Positions 25,279 to 33,151 are shown, counted from the first letter of the stretch. The stretch: DNA of 64,000 nt from GCA-002282575 sp964606405 (GCA_964606405.1 CAZSGH010000008.1:1-64000), one strand, 5' to 3'. Numbers and translations are program-made. The notes: generated by a model not told the origin, from the sequence alone.

Positions 25279-26169
25279 AAATAATCCACTCGACAAATAG
25301 CGATCACCTCGGTCACATACGATGGTGACGATTGTCGCGTTGTTAAGGGTTTGCGCCAGTGAAATGGCGGCATGCATGCAGCCTCCCGACGATACACCCG
25401 AGAAAATACCTTCCTGTTTCGCCAATTGGTGCATGGTTTCTTCTGCCTCGTATTGTGCCACATCAATAATACGATCCACACGACGCGGATCGAATATCTT
25501 AGGTAAATACTCGGTTGGCCAGCGACGAATGCCAGGAATTTGTGCGCCTTCGCTAGGCTGTACGCCGATAATTTGAATGTTGCTATTTTGCTCTTTTAGG
25601 AATTTTCCTGTTCCCATAATCGTACCTGTGGTTCCCATCGATGAAACGAAGTGAGTTACTTTTTCTGATGTTTGTTGCCAAATTTCAGGGCCAGTGCTCA
25701 GATAGTGCGCCATGGGGTTGTCAGGATTAGAAAATTGGTCGAGCAGAAATCCTTCGCCACGTTTTGCCATATTTTGTGCCAAGTCGCGTGCGCCTTCCAT
25801 TCCTGTTTCACGTGAAACAAGAATAAGTTCTGCACCATAGGCTCGCATCGCATCTTTGCGCTCTTGTGTCATATTGTCGGGCATAATCAGTTTAATGGGG
25901 TAGCCACGCATTGCTGCAACCATTGCTAAGGCGATGCCCGTATTGCCGCTGGTGGCTTCAATTAGGGTATCGCCTGCTTTAATGTCGCCCCGAATTTCTG
26001 CTTGCAGAATCATGTTAAAGGCGGGACGATCCTTGACCGAGCCAGCGGGGTTGTTGCCTTCGAGTTTGGCAAGAATGGTGTTGCCACGCTCATCTTGATA
26101 AAGACGCTGAATGCGCACAAGTGGTGTGTTGCCAACGGTATCGGCAAGGGTGGCGTAAGTGTGGGGCAT
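25249..26169 (-). CDS. cysM: Cysteine synthase B
   Basis: This 306-residue PLP enzyme makes L-cysteine from O-acetylserine and sulfide or thiosulfate. The PLP Lys is in NPAGSVKDRPA, the substrate loop is EATSGNTGIALA, and SSMGTTGTIMGTG and SGVSSGG bind the cofactor phosphate. The CysM-type features (KDRPA, RRWPTEYLP) favour CysM over CysK. I start at ATG 26169, with GGAG nine bases upstream; an upstream extension would translate a repeat. The last residues GESLKTALC and the TAG are encoded by repeat copy D. A perfect parS site lies within the gene. Confidence 0.93.
   Translation of the reverse strand: MPHTYATLADTVGNTPLVRIQRLYQDERGNTILAKLEGNNPAGSVKDRPAFNMILQAEIRGDIKAGDTLIEATSGNTGIALAMVAAMRGYPIKLIMPDNMTQERKDAMRAYGAELILVSRETGMEGARDLAQNMAKRGEGFLLDQFSNPDNPMAHYLSTGPEIWQQTSEKVTHFVSSMGTTGTIMGTGKFLKEQNSNIQIIGVQPSEGAQIPGIRRWPTEYLPKIFDPRRVDRIIDVAQYEAEETMHQLAKQEGIFSGVSSGGCMHAAISLAQTLNNATIVTIVCDRGDRYLSSGLFGESLKTALC
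25804..25819. other. parS site inside cysM (perfect consensus)
   Basis: TGTTTCACGTGAAACA is an exact ParB-binding palindrome lying in the cysM reading frame, where it encodes part of LVSRETG. Such intragenic parS sites are known in other bacteria. Confidence 0.95.
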
Positions 26170-26197
26170 GTTAAAAGTCTCCGTAGATTTATTCTTT

Positions 26198-26345
26198 GGG
26201 GAGTCTCTAAAAACTCCAATAGGTAGGAGGTCTGGAGGAAGGGGGTGTTGAATAGTATGTAACCCATTGATCATCCCCCTTCCTTCAGTTAAAAACAAAC
26301 TTGGAAAATCTAAAAATGAGCATGGCGACGTTTTTAGCGTTGCCC
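26198..26345 (-). repeat. 150-bp intergenic repeat, copy E
   Basis: Reverse-strand copy between trmB and cysM with GGGG (26198) and CCC (26343-26345) termini and TTT on both flanks (26195-26197, 26346-26348). It has the AGGAAGG/CCTTCCT hairpin and CAATAGGTAGGAGG arm. The last codons of trmB, including the TAA, lie in its terminal inverted repeat. Confidence 0.85.
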
Positions 26346-27077
26346 TTTAATGTACACCAAATCCCAAACACCATGACCTAAGCGCTGACCACGGCGTTCA
26401 AACTTGGTTTCTGGGCGATAGTCGGGCTTAATGGAAAAGTTTCCTGTGCCAGCTGAGTTTTGGTAGTCGGGATGACTATCAAGCACTTCCATCATCCATT
26501 GGGCGTAAGGCTCCCAGTCGGTTGCTGCATGAAATGCTCCGCTAACACTCAGGCGGCTGGCAACCAATGACATAAATTCGGCTTGAACAATGCGGCGCTT
26601 GTGATGACGTGTTTTGTGCCAAGGATCTGGAAAAAAGAGCAGTAGGCGGGCAAGGCTATTTTCTGCGATCATATTTTTAAGAACTTCAACCGCATCGTGA
26701 CTCATGACGCGAATATTGGTTAAGTTTTTTTCTTGCACTGCATTCAATAAGCTGCCAACGCCAGGGCGATGAACTTCGATGCCTAGAAAGTTAATATGGG
26801 GCATGGTCTCTGCCATGCTGGCAAGACTTTGTCCCATGCCAAAACCGATTTCGAGCCATACAGGGTTATCGTTGCCAAAAAGTTGCGTAAAGTTTAGTTG
26901 TTGATCTGGGCAATAGTCGATACCATAAACGGGTAAGAGTTCGTTTAAAGCACGTTCTTGCGCGGGTGTTGTTCTGCCTTCTCGGCGAACAAAGCTTTTA
27001 ATTTCTCGGCGATGTGTTATGGTTTTTTCGTCGTTTTCTTGTGCAGGGGTTTCGTTTGTTGTCATCTGTTGATTCAT
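26334..27077 (-). CDS. trmB: tRNA (guanine-N7-)-methyltransferase
   Basis: This 247-residue enzyme puts m7G46 into the variable loop of tRNA. Motifs are WLEIGFGMGQSLA (SAM site), NFLGIEVHRPGVG, VMSHDAVEVL, LLFFPDPWHKTRHHKRRIVQ (catalytic and substrate segment) and the C-terminal TKFERRGQRLGHGVWDL. The final GQR and stop codon are inside repeat copy E. Its start is head-to-head with mutY, and the two coding starts overlap by about 19 bases if ATG 27077 is used; ATG 27065 is an alternative. Confidence 0.93.
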   Translation of the reverse strand: MNQQMTTNETPAQENDEKTITHRREIKSFVRREGRTTPAQERALNELLPVYGIDYCPDQQLNFTQLFGNDNPVWLEIGFGMGQSLASMAETMPHINFLGIEVHRPGVGSLLNAVQEKNLTNIRVMSHDAVEVLKNMIAENSLARLLLFFPDPWHKTRHHKRRIVQAEFMSLVASRLSVSGAFHAATDWEPYAQWMMEVLDSHPDYQNSAGTGNFSIKPDYRPETKFERRGQRLGHGVWDLVYIKGQR

Positions 27078-28114
27078 CCTTTAGTGAGCGCTTATTGGCT
27101 TGGTTCGAGCGTCATGGTCGTCATGACTTGCCTTGGCAGCATCCCGCTACGCCTTATCGTGTATGGGTTTCGGAGGTTATGTTACAGCAAACACAAGTGG
27201 TTACCGTTATTCCTTATTTCGAGCGCTTTATGCTATCGTTTGCGACAGTGCAGGATTTAGCAAATGCTACCGTCGATGAGGTGTTAGCGCATTGGAGCGG
27301 TTTGGGCTATTATGCCAGAGGGCGCAATTTGCATAAAGCGGCACAGGTGATTATGCAGCAACATTCAGGCATTTTTCCTAGTAGAGTAGAGGATATGATC
27401 GCTTTGCCTGGTATTGGTTTGTCGACAGCACATGCTATTCTGTCTTTGGCTTATCAGCAGCCTACCGCAATTTGCGATGGCAATGTGCGTCGCGTCCTAG
27501 CGCGCTGGTCGGCATTAGACTTGCCCATAGAAGAAAAGGCGGCGCAGAACAGATTGTGGCAATTAGCACAGTCTTTACAGAGTCAAAAGAAAGCAGGGTC
27601 TTATACCCAAGCAATTATGGATTTGGGCGCGACCTTGTGTACTCGAACGGCTCCTCAATGCGGTCGGTGCCCCGTTGTTGCCGATTGTCAAGCAAAGTTA
27701 TCGGGTCGAGCTGTTACCTTGTGGCCTGTTCGAGAGAAAAAGCTCAAAAAACCCGAGCGAGAGTGTGTTATGTTTATTCTAATGCGTGACAATGGGGATG
27801 TTTGGTTGGAGTATCCTGTCAAGCAAACGGGCTTGTGGGGTGGGCTATACCAGTTGCCACAAGCCTTACCGTCTGAACTGTCTCATTTATTAGTGGATAG
27901 ATTGCCACAAGTGAAGCATGTTTTTACGCATTTTACGTTGTGGATAACGCCTTGCGTAATAAATGTAACGAATATTGATTTGGCAGGGTTTATGGCAAAT
28001 GGCGTATGGTATAATCGGGAGCAGAATGAGCTTTCGATTGCACGACCAGCAGTGGTCGATAAGTTGATTCGTTATACTCTGGAAAAACTAAGCTATAAGG
28101 AACCTGTGTTGTGA
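27059..28114 (+). CDS. mutY: Adenine DNA glycosylase
   Basis: This 351-residue enzyme removes adenine mispaired with 8-oxoguanine. It has LPWQHPATPYRVWVSEVMLQQTQV, the helix-hairpin-helix LPGIGLSTAHAI, the catalytic Asp in AIMDLGATLC and the 4Fe-4S ligands in C-x6-C-x2-C-x5-C (CTRTAPQCGRCPVVADC). The C-terminal Nudix-like 8-oxoG domain follows. Alignment to the family places the start at TTG 27059 (or 27056), nine (or six) bases after AGGGG; no ATG fits. A GTGA overlap joins it to yggX, the conserved mutY-yggX pair. Confidence 0.9.
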   Translation: MSSVDSSFSERLLAWFERHGRHDLPWQHPATPYRVWVSEVMLQQTQVVTVIPYFERFMLSFATVQDLANATVDEVLAHWSGLGYYARGRNLHKAAQVIMQQHSGIFPSRVEDMIALPGIGLSTAHAILSLAYQQPTAICDGNVRRVLARWSALDLPIEEKAAQNRLWQLAQSLQSQKKAGSYTQAIMDLGATLCTRTAPQCGRCPVVADCQAKLSGRAVTLWPVREKKLKKPERECVMFILMRDNGDVWLEYPVKQTGLWGGLYQLPQALPSELSHLLVDRLPQVKHVFTHFTLWITPCVINVTNIDLAGFMANGVWYNREQNELSIARPAVVDKLIRYTLEKLSYKEPVL

Positions 28115-28383
28115 GTCGAAAAGTATATTGTGCAAAGTTAAAAAAAGAAGCCGACGGTCTTGCTTTTGCGCCCTATCCTGGTGAAATGGGCGTGCGCATT
28201 ATGAATGAAGTTTCTGCAGAAGCATGGAAGTTGTGGCTTGCGCAGCAAACGATTCTGATTAATGAGTATCGGTTGTCATCGATGGATCCCAAAGCGAAGC
28301 TTTTTTTGCGCGAGCAAATGGAAGAGTTTTTGTTTGGTGATGCTGCAGTTGCGATGCCCGATGCTTACAAGCCGATGGCTTAA
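28111..28383 (+). CDS. yggX: YggX family Fe(II) trafficking / oxidative damage protection protein
   Basis: This 90-residue protein matches YggX: N-terminal RKVYCAKLKKEADGLAFAPYPG with the conserved Cys, then GVRIMNEVSAEAWKLWLAQQTILINEYRL and FLREQMEEFLF. It is thought to protect iron-sulfur clusters from oxidative damage and fits beside the Fe-S repair enzyme MutY. The start is GTG 28111, overlapping the mutY stop by four bases (GTGA), so translation is coupled. Confidence 0.95.
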   Translation: MSRKVYCAKLKKEADGLAFAPYPGEMGVRIMNEVSAEAWKLWLAQQTILINEYRLSSMDPKAKLFLREQMEEFLFGDAAVAMPDAYKPMA

Positions 28384-28404
28384 GTTATTTCAGAGAGAGA
28401 TTGT

Positions 28405-29625
28405 ATGAGTACTTTGTTAGATGTTTTCGTTGGTCGTCAACCCATTTTCAATAAAGATCTGGGTGTTTATGCCTATGAGCTTTTATTTCGTAGTGGCGAT
28501 CAGTCCAATCATGCCGTTATTCTTGGTGGCGATTCGGCAACGGCACAGGTGGTACTTAACGCTTTTATGGAAATTGGTTTAAGTAATTTAGTTGGCGAGC
28601 ATAAAGCGTTCCTGAACTTTACCGAAGGGTTTTTGCTGCGCGAGAACATTCCTTTGTTTCCGCGTGCGCAGTTAGTTATTGAAGTATTAGAGACAGTAAA
28701 ACCAACTCCTGCTGTCATTAAGGCGGTGGAGCACTTGCGTGGCTTAGGTTATACCATTGCGCTCGACGACTTCTTCTATACTGATGAGTATAAACCCCTA
28801 GTTGCTTTAGCTGACATCATCAAAATTGATATTTTGGATGTGGGCGCTAAGAATCTGGCTAGTCATATTCGCTCTATTCGCGCTACGAATGAACGTGTGC
28901 GTCTATTGGCCGAAAAAGTCGAAACCCGAGAACAGTTTGAGTATTGCAAGAGCTTGGGTATGGATTATTTCCAAGGTTACTTCTTTGCTAAACCACAAAT
29001 TATTAAAGGGCATCGTTTGCCTTCTAATAAAATGGCGATTTTGAATTTACTGGCTAGCGTCTATGACCCTGATGTGGATATGAGCGATTTGGCCGCAATT
29101 GTTGGACGTGATGTGGGGTTATCGCATAAGCTGTTGAGTTTTGTGAAAACCTATCCCGGCAATCAAGATATTCAAATTAACTCAATTAAAGATGCGGTAC
29201 TGCGCTTTGGATTGCAAAAGCTACAAAGTTGGGTGAGCGTACTGGTTCTGTCGGGCATGGATGATAAGCCGCATGAGTTGTTTAATACCGCATTGATTCG
29301 CGCACGTTTTATGGAATTGCTGGCCGAAAAAGGCAAGTGCGCAATGCGCGATACTTATTTTATGGTTGGCTTGTTCTCTTGTTTAGATGCCTTAATGGAT
29401 ACGGCAATGATTGAAGCTTTGGCTGCCATGACGATTACCGATGAGGCGAAATTGGCTTTAACCACCAATGAGGGAATAATGGGTCAAGCTTTGAGTTGTG
29501 CTTTGGCGATTGAGCGCGGTGATATTGCAAAAACTACATTTTTGGATATTAATCCTGGTGATATTTCTGCGCTTTATATGCAGGCGATGGTTTGGGCGAC
29601 GGCAACTAGCTCTAATATGGGATAA
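28405..29625 (+). CDS. EAL-HDOD (YuxH-type) signalling protein
   Basis: This 406-residue cytosolic protein has an N-terminal EAL-like domain (about residues 5-200) and a C-terminal HDOD domain (about 205-400). It is the YuxH/CdgJ architecture. The EAL tripeptide reads ELL (YAYELLFRSG) and several metal ligands typical of active phosphodiesterases are not evident, so it is probably a c-di-GMP sensor or a non-enzymatic regulator. The HDOD part has the VGRDVGLSHKLLSFV pattern. It lies 22 bases after yggX and may be cotranscribed. Confidence 0.88.
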   Translation: MSTLLDVFVGRQPIFNKDLGVYAYELLFRSGDQSNHAVILGGDSATAQVVLNAFMEIGLSNLVGEHKAFLNFTEGFLLRENIPLFPRAQLVIEVLETVKPTPAVIKAVEHLRGLGYTIALDDFFYTDEYKPLVALADIIKIDILDVGAKNLASHIRSIRATNERVRLLAEKVETREQFEYCKSLGMDYFQGYFFAKPQIIKGHRLPSNKMAILNLLASVYDPDVDMSDLAAIVGRDVGLSHKLLSFVKTYPGNQDIQINSIKDAVLRFGLQKLQSWVSVLVLSGMDDKPHELFNTALIRARFMELLAEKGKCAMRDTYFMVGLFSCLDALMDTAMIEALAAMTITDEAKLALTTNEGIMGQALSCALAIERGDIAKTTFLDINPGDISALYMQAMVWATATSSNMG

Positions 29626-29666
29626 CAAGTTAGCTTGCGCGGGACTTTGTTTTCTGTAATCCTTTT

Positions 29667-29817
29667 GGGAATCTCTAAAAACCCTCGCCTTGCTCGTTTT
29701 TAGATTTTCCAAGCTTGTTTTTTAGCTGAAGGAAGGGGGTTAATCAATGTGTTACATGCTACTTGTTGCAACCCCTTCCTCCATGCCTCCTGCCCATTGG
29801 GTTTTTAGATGTGCCCC
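29667..29817 (+). repeat. 150-bp intergenic repeat, copy F
   Basis: Complete 151-bp forward copy: GGG at 29667, CCCC ending at 29817, TTT on both flanks (29664-29666, 29818-29820). It matches the consensus closely, including AATCAATGTGTTACATG in the centre and CCCATTGGGTTTTTAGA at the right. A partial right end (ATACCCGTTAGGTTTTAGG) follows at about 29832-29850. Together with the dyad and promoter downstream this fills the 345-bp gap before rpmE2. Confidence 0.88.
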
Positions 29818-29862
29818 TTTCTCTTAGATCCATACCCGTTAGGTTTTAGGTGTGTATCATAT

Positions 29863-29895
29863 CTATAGTGTTGATTTATTAAATTAACACTATAG
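29863..29895. promoter_or_regulatory. Perfect dyad upstream of rpmE2
   Basis: CTATAGTGTT and AACACTATAG pair perfectly around 13 AT-rich bases, directly upstream of the -35 of the rpmE2 promoter. It may be an operator. Type-B L31 genes are often zinc-regulated (Zur), but the sequence is not a clear Zur box. Confidence 0.5.
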
Positions 29896-29902
29896 GTAGC
29901 TG

Positions 29903-29931
29903 TTGCAAAACATTTTCTTTGTCGGTATAAT
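29903..29931 (+). promoter_or_regulatory. Sigma70-type promoter of rpmE2
   Basis: TTGCAA (29903-29908) and a perfect TATAAT (29926-29931) are spaced by 17 bases, about 40 bases before the rpmE2 start codon. Confidence 0.75.
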
Positions 29932-29970
29932 TTTCGTTTATTTTTCAAGATACCAAAGCAGGAATTTGCC

Positions 29971-30210
29971 ATGAAAGAAGGCATTCACCCACAATACAAC
30001 CCAGTTGTTTTCCAAGACATCACAACGGGCGAAATGTTTATCACGCGTTCTACCATGCGCACGAGCCAGAAAATTGAGCTAGAAGGCAAAGAGTACGGTT
30101 TGGTTCGTTTGGAAGTTTCTAGCGCTTCTCACCCTTTCTATACAGGTCAGCAAACACTGGTCGATACAGAAGGTCGTATCGAGAAGTTCCGCAACCGCTA
30201 CAAGCGTTAA
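29971..30210 (+). CDS. rpmE2: 50S ribosomal protein L31 type B
   Basis: This 79-residue protein begins MKEGIHPQYNPVVFQD and has the type-B signature ASHPFYTGQQTLVDTEGRIEKFRNRYK. It lacks the CxxC zinc motif of type A L31, so it is the zinc-independent form. A strong promoter and a perfect dyad precede it. It is followed after five bases by the SNase-like gene. Confidence 0.95.
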   Translation: MKEGIHPQYNPVVFQDITTGEMFITRSTMRTSQKIELEGKEYGLVRLEVSSASHPFYTGQQTLVDTEGRIEKFRNRYKR

Positions 30211-30215
30211 TTGCG

Positions 30216-31076
30216 GTGGCCTGCTTACAAGCACGGCGCTCATTAAAAAGCCTAGCACTGGTTGCTGGGCTTTTTACATTGGGGCAAGCTTATTCTGCGC
30301 CAGTCGCGCCTGAAAATCCCGATTGCCTTGCTCAAACAATAGACATCGAAGAAAAAGTTAGTATTGTCTATGATGGTGATACCTTTTTAATGGGTAATCA
30401 GTATGTGCGCTTAACCGGCGTTCACGTTCCTTCGTCGTCGCAGCATTTAGAGCCTCCTGAGCCTTTAGGGAAGGCTGTTTCTCAGGCTGTTGGTGAGTTG
30501 GTTTCGCGCAGTAAAGGCATGCTTAAAATCGAATACGATCAGCTAAAGAGCGAAAAGGGAAAGATTTTCGTGCACGCATATCTAGCGGATGGGCGAAATT
30601 TAGCTAAGGTATTGCTTGAAAACGGCTTTGCATTGGTTGATACGCGTTTGCCCAATACGCGTCATGCTTTATGTTATCGTGAAGCAGAAGCCAAAGCGAG
30701 AGCAGAAAAGAAAGGTTTGTGGCAGTATGCGGATAAAGGCGTTCCCTTAATCGAGTCTAAAGATTTAACGGGCGACCGTATTGGTTTCCAAGTGGTGCGA
30801 GGTAAGGTTGTTCTGGCCAAGCAAGGTAAGGATTTCTTTATTTTGAATATGGATACTATCGGTTTTCGTATCAGTAAAGAGGCGATGGCACAGTTTAATG
30901 AACGCGACTTGCTTGCCTTAGAGGGTAAGGTTGTTGAAATTCGTGATAACTTAGCCTATTTCAAGGGCACGATGTTTTCAATGCTAGAACATCCTGGGCA
31001 AATTAATTTGCTCGCCGATAAGTTTTACGCTGAGCAGGCTAAGCTTGCCAGTAAATCATCTAAAAATAAACCATAG
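30216..31076 (+). CDS. Secreted SNase-like (thermonuclease-fold) protein, probably non-catalytic
   Basis: This 286-residue protein has a signal peptide (cut near QAYSA) and an OB-fold staphylococcal-nuclease domain (about residues 40-175) with VSIVYDGDTFLMGNQYVRLTGV and GRNLAKVLLENGFALVDTR. The Asp and Glu of the usual RLxGIDxPE are replaced in VRLTGVHVPSS, and the DxYGR arginine region reads SEKGK, so the classical calcium and catalytic residues seem lost. A further domain of about 100 residues follows. The GTG start at 30216 is five bases after rpmE2. The stop TAG is formed at the junction with repeat copy G. Confidence 0.75.
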   Translation: MACLQARRSLKSLALVAGLFTLGQAYSAPVAPENPDCLAQTIDIEEKVSIVYDGDTFLMGNQYVRLTGVHVPSSSQHLEPPEPLGKAVSQAVGELVSRSKGMLKIEYDQLKSEKGKIFVHAYLADGRNLAKVLLENGFALVDTRLPNTRHALCYREAEAKARAEKKGLWQYADKGVPLIESKDLTGDRIGFQVVRGKVVLAKQGKDFFILNMDTIGFRISKEAMAQFNERDLLALEGKVVEIRDNLAYFKGTMFSMLEHPGQINLLADKFYAEQAKLASKSSKNKP

Positions 31077-31225
31077 GGCGCCTCTAAAAACCCAATGGGT
31101 AGGAGGTCTGGAGGAAGGGGTTACTGAGAATAGCATGTAACGCATTGATAGAACCCCTTCCTTCAGCTAAAAAACAAACTTGGAAAGTCTAAAAACCAGC
31201 GAAGCGAGGTTTTTAGAGGTTCCCC
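31076..31225 (-). repeat. 150-bp intergenic repeat, copy G
   Basis: Complete 150-bp reverse copy between the SNase-like gene and hemE. It has GGG/CCCC termini and ATA on both flanks (31073-31075, 31226-31228). The first hairpin has a 9-bp stem ending in C-G, where copy D has T-A. The upstream gene's stop codon TA|G spans the left junction; removing the element would restore TAA. Confidence 0.9.
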
Positions 31226-31253
31226 ATAAGTCATAAAGTTAGGAAAGTACATC

Positions 31254-32327
31254 ATGTCTGTTGAATTGAAAAATGATCGTTTTTTGCGTGCGCTACTGCG
31301 TCAGCCAGTTGATACCACACCTGTATGGATGATGCGTCAGGCAGGACGTTATTTGCCAGAATATCGCGCAACGCGGGCGAAAGCGGGTAGCTTTATGGCG
31401 TTGTGTACCAATCCTGAGTTGGCTTGTGAGGTGACCTTGCAGCCATTAGAGCGTTATGATTTAGATGCAGCGATTTTGTTCTCGGATATTTTGACGATTC
31501 CTGATGCGATGGGGTTGGGTTTAAGTTTTGCTCAGGGAGAAGGTCCTCAGTTTGCACGTCCGATTACCTGTAAAGCAGACGTAGATAAAATTGGTGTACC
31601 AGATCCAGAAGGTGAGCTGAAATATGTGATGGATGCTGTGCGCACCATTCGTCGTGAGTTGAATGGTCGTGTGCCGCTAATCGGTTTTTCGGGTAGTCCT
31701 TGGACATTGGCGACCTATATGATTGAGGGCGGTAGCAGCAAAACCTTCTCTAAAATTAAGGCGATGATGTATAACGAGCCTGCAACGGTGCATTTGTTGT
31801 TAGATAAGTTGGCTCAGTCGGTAACAAGTTACCTAAATGCTCAAATTGCTGCGGGTGCTCAGGCTGTACAGATTTTCGATACCTGGGGTGGTGCTTTATC
31901 GACACCAGCCTTCCGCGAGTTTTCGTTGCGTTATATGCAGCAGATCGTATCGGGTCTAACGCGCGAAGCCGATGGTCGTGTTGTGCCAGTGATTCTATTC
32001 ACCAAGGGCGGTGGTCAGTGGATCGAAGAAATCGCAGCGACGGGTGCGGATTGTGTCGGGTTAGATTGGACGGTTGAGTTGGGTGATATTCGTGCTCGCG
32101 TTAAAGATGGCGTGTCTTTGCAGGGCAATATGGATCCTGGTTTGTTGTATGCTCGCCCTGAAGTGATTGATGCCGAAGTAGCACGCATTTTGGCGAGTTT
32201 TGGGCAGCATAGCGCCACTTCTGGGCATGTGTTTAACCTTGGGCATGGTATTCATCCAGAAATTGATCCTGAGCACGTTAAAGCTTACGTGGATGCTGTG
32301 CATGTACACGGTGCGAAATTTCATTAA
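31254..32327 (+). CDS. hemE: Uroporphyrinogen decarboxylase
   Basis: This 357-residue enzyme removes four carboxyl groups from uroporphyrinogen III to give coproporphyrinogen III in haem synthesis. It has the near-invariant PVWMMRQAGRYLPEYR at the N-terminus, LFSDILTIPDAMG with the catalytic Asp, GFSGSPWTLATYMIEGG, and NLGHGIHPEIDPEHV at the C-terminus. The ATG follows an AGGA-type site. It is a normal-length, intact gene with repeat copies on both sides (G upstream, H downstream). Confidence 0.96.
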   Translation: MSVELKNDRFLRALLRQPVDTTPVWMMRQAGRYLPEYRATRAKAGSFMALCTNPELACEVTLQPLERYDLDAAILFSDILTIPDAMGLGLSFAQGEGPQFARPITCKADVDKIGVPDPEGELKYVMDAVRTIRRELNGRVPLIGFSGSPWTLATYMIEGGSSKTFSKIKAMMYNEPATVHLLLDKLAQSVTSYLNAQIAAGAQAVQIFDTWGGALSTPAFREFSLRYMQQIVSGLTREADGRVVPVILFTKGGGQWIEEIAATGADCVGLDWTVELGDIRARVKDGVSLQGNMDPGLLYARPEVIDAEVARILASFGQHSATSGHVFNLGHGIHPEIDPEHVKAYVDAVHVHGAKFH

Positions 32328-32340
32328 TGACACTCTGTCA

Positions 32341-32443
32341 CTAATGAAAAACTTGTTTTTCTGGTGGAAGGGCTTTACGCTTGTGTTCGCAGTTCTTAGC
32401 GAGCCCCTTCCCCCAGACCCCCATCCGTGTTTTCGTTTTTCAA
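32341..32443 (+). repeat. 150-bp intergenic repeat, 5'-truncated copy H
   Basis: Retains AACTTGTTTTTCTGGTGGAAGGG...CCCCTTCCCCCAG and a decayed right end, but the first hairpin is gone. It belongs to the CTGGTGG/CCCCCAG subfamily. The AAGGG after its right end lies seven bases before the next ATG. Confidence 0.7.
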
Positions 32444-32453
32444 GGGTTGACTT

Positions 32454-33146
32454 ATGACACTTCTTCAAGCATTACAAAGCCAAGGTGTTGGTAGCCGCAA
32501 GGTGTGCTTAGCCATTATCGACGATGGCGAAGCCTTTATTGATGGTGAAGTTTGTACCAAGCCGAAGCAAAAAGTTGACCCCGAGCGGGTCACTTTTTTA
32601 TTCGAGGGAGAACTTTGCTCGTGGCAAGAGCGTGTCGTCATTATGATGCATAAACCTTTGGGTTATGAATGTTCGGCGCGTCCTCAGTTTCATCCGAGCG
32701 TATTAGAGCTGCTGCCTGCGATTTATCGGGCGCGTGGGGTTCAGCCGATTGGTCGCTTAGATGTCGATACGAGTGGGCTACTCATTTTGACTGATGACGG
32801 TCAACTGATTCATCGCGTTACCCACCCCAAACGTCATGTACCCAAGGTGTACGAGGTGACAACGGTCGATCCGATTTCGCCCGAACAGCTTGCTGGTTTA
32901 ATGTCAGAAATTGAATTAAACGATGAGCCGCGCCCTGTTCACGCGCTAGAAGTGGCCTTGCTTGATACTCATAAAGTGAAACTTGTGATCGATGAAGGAC
33001 GTTACCATCAGGTACGTCGTATGTTGGCCGCTGTGGGTAATCGTGTGGATAAGTTAGAACGCACCCAGGTCGGCAATTTAAGCTTGCCAGCCGATTTGCC
33101 GGCTGGGCAGTGGGTTGCTATAGACGAGACAGAGATAGGCCTGTAA
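32454..33146 (+). CDS. RsuA-family rRNA pseudouridine synthase
   Basis: This 230-residue enzyme isomerises uridine in rRNA. The N-terminal S4-like RNA-binding domain is short (about residues 1-55) and is followed by the RsuA catalytic domain with MMHKPLGYECS, the catalytic Asp in GRLDVDTSGLLILTDDG and EGRYHQVRRMLAAVGN. The overall length agrees with RsuA (16S rRNA U516), though RluE/RluF-type specificity cannot be excluded. AAGGG lies seven bases before the ATG. It is convergent with the GGDEF gene, with only five bases between stops. Confidence 0.88.
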   Translation: MTLLQALQSQGVGSRKVCLAIIDDGEAFIDGEVCTKPKQKVDPERVTFLFEGELCSWQERVVIMMHKPLGYECSARPQFHPSVLELLPAIYRARGVQPIGRLDVDTSGLLILTDDGQLIHRVTHPKRHVPKVYEVTTVDPISPEQLAGLMSEIELNDEPRPVHALEVALLDTHKVKLVIDEGRYHQVRRMLAAVGNRVDKLERTQVGNLSLPADLPAGQWVAIDETEIGL

Positions 33147-33151
33147 TCGGC

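Noticed and set aside
26170..26298. An N-terminal extension of CysM
   Set aside because: It translates repeat copy E in reverse; the CysM family start and ribosome binding site are at 26169.
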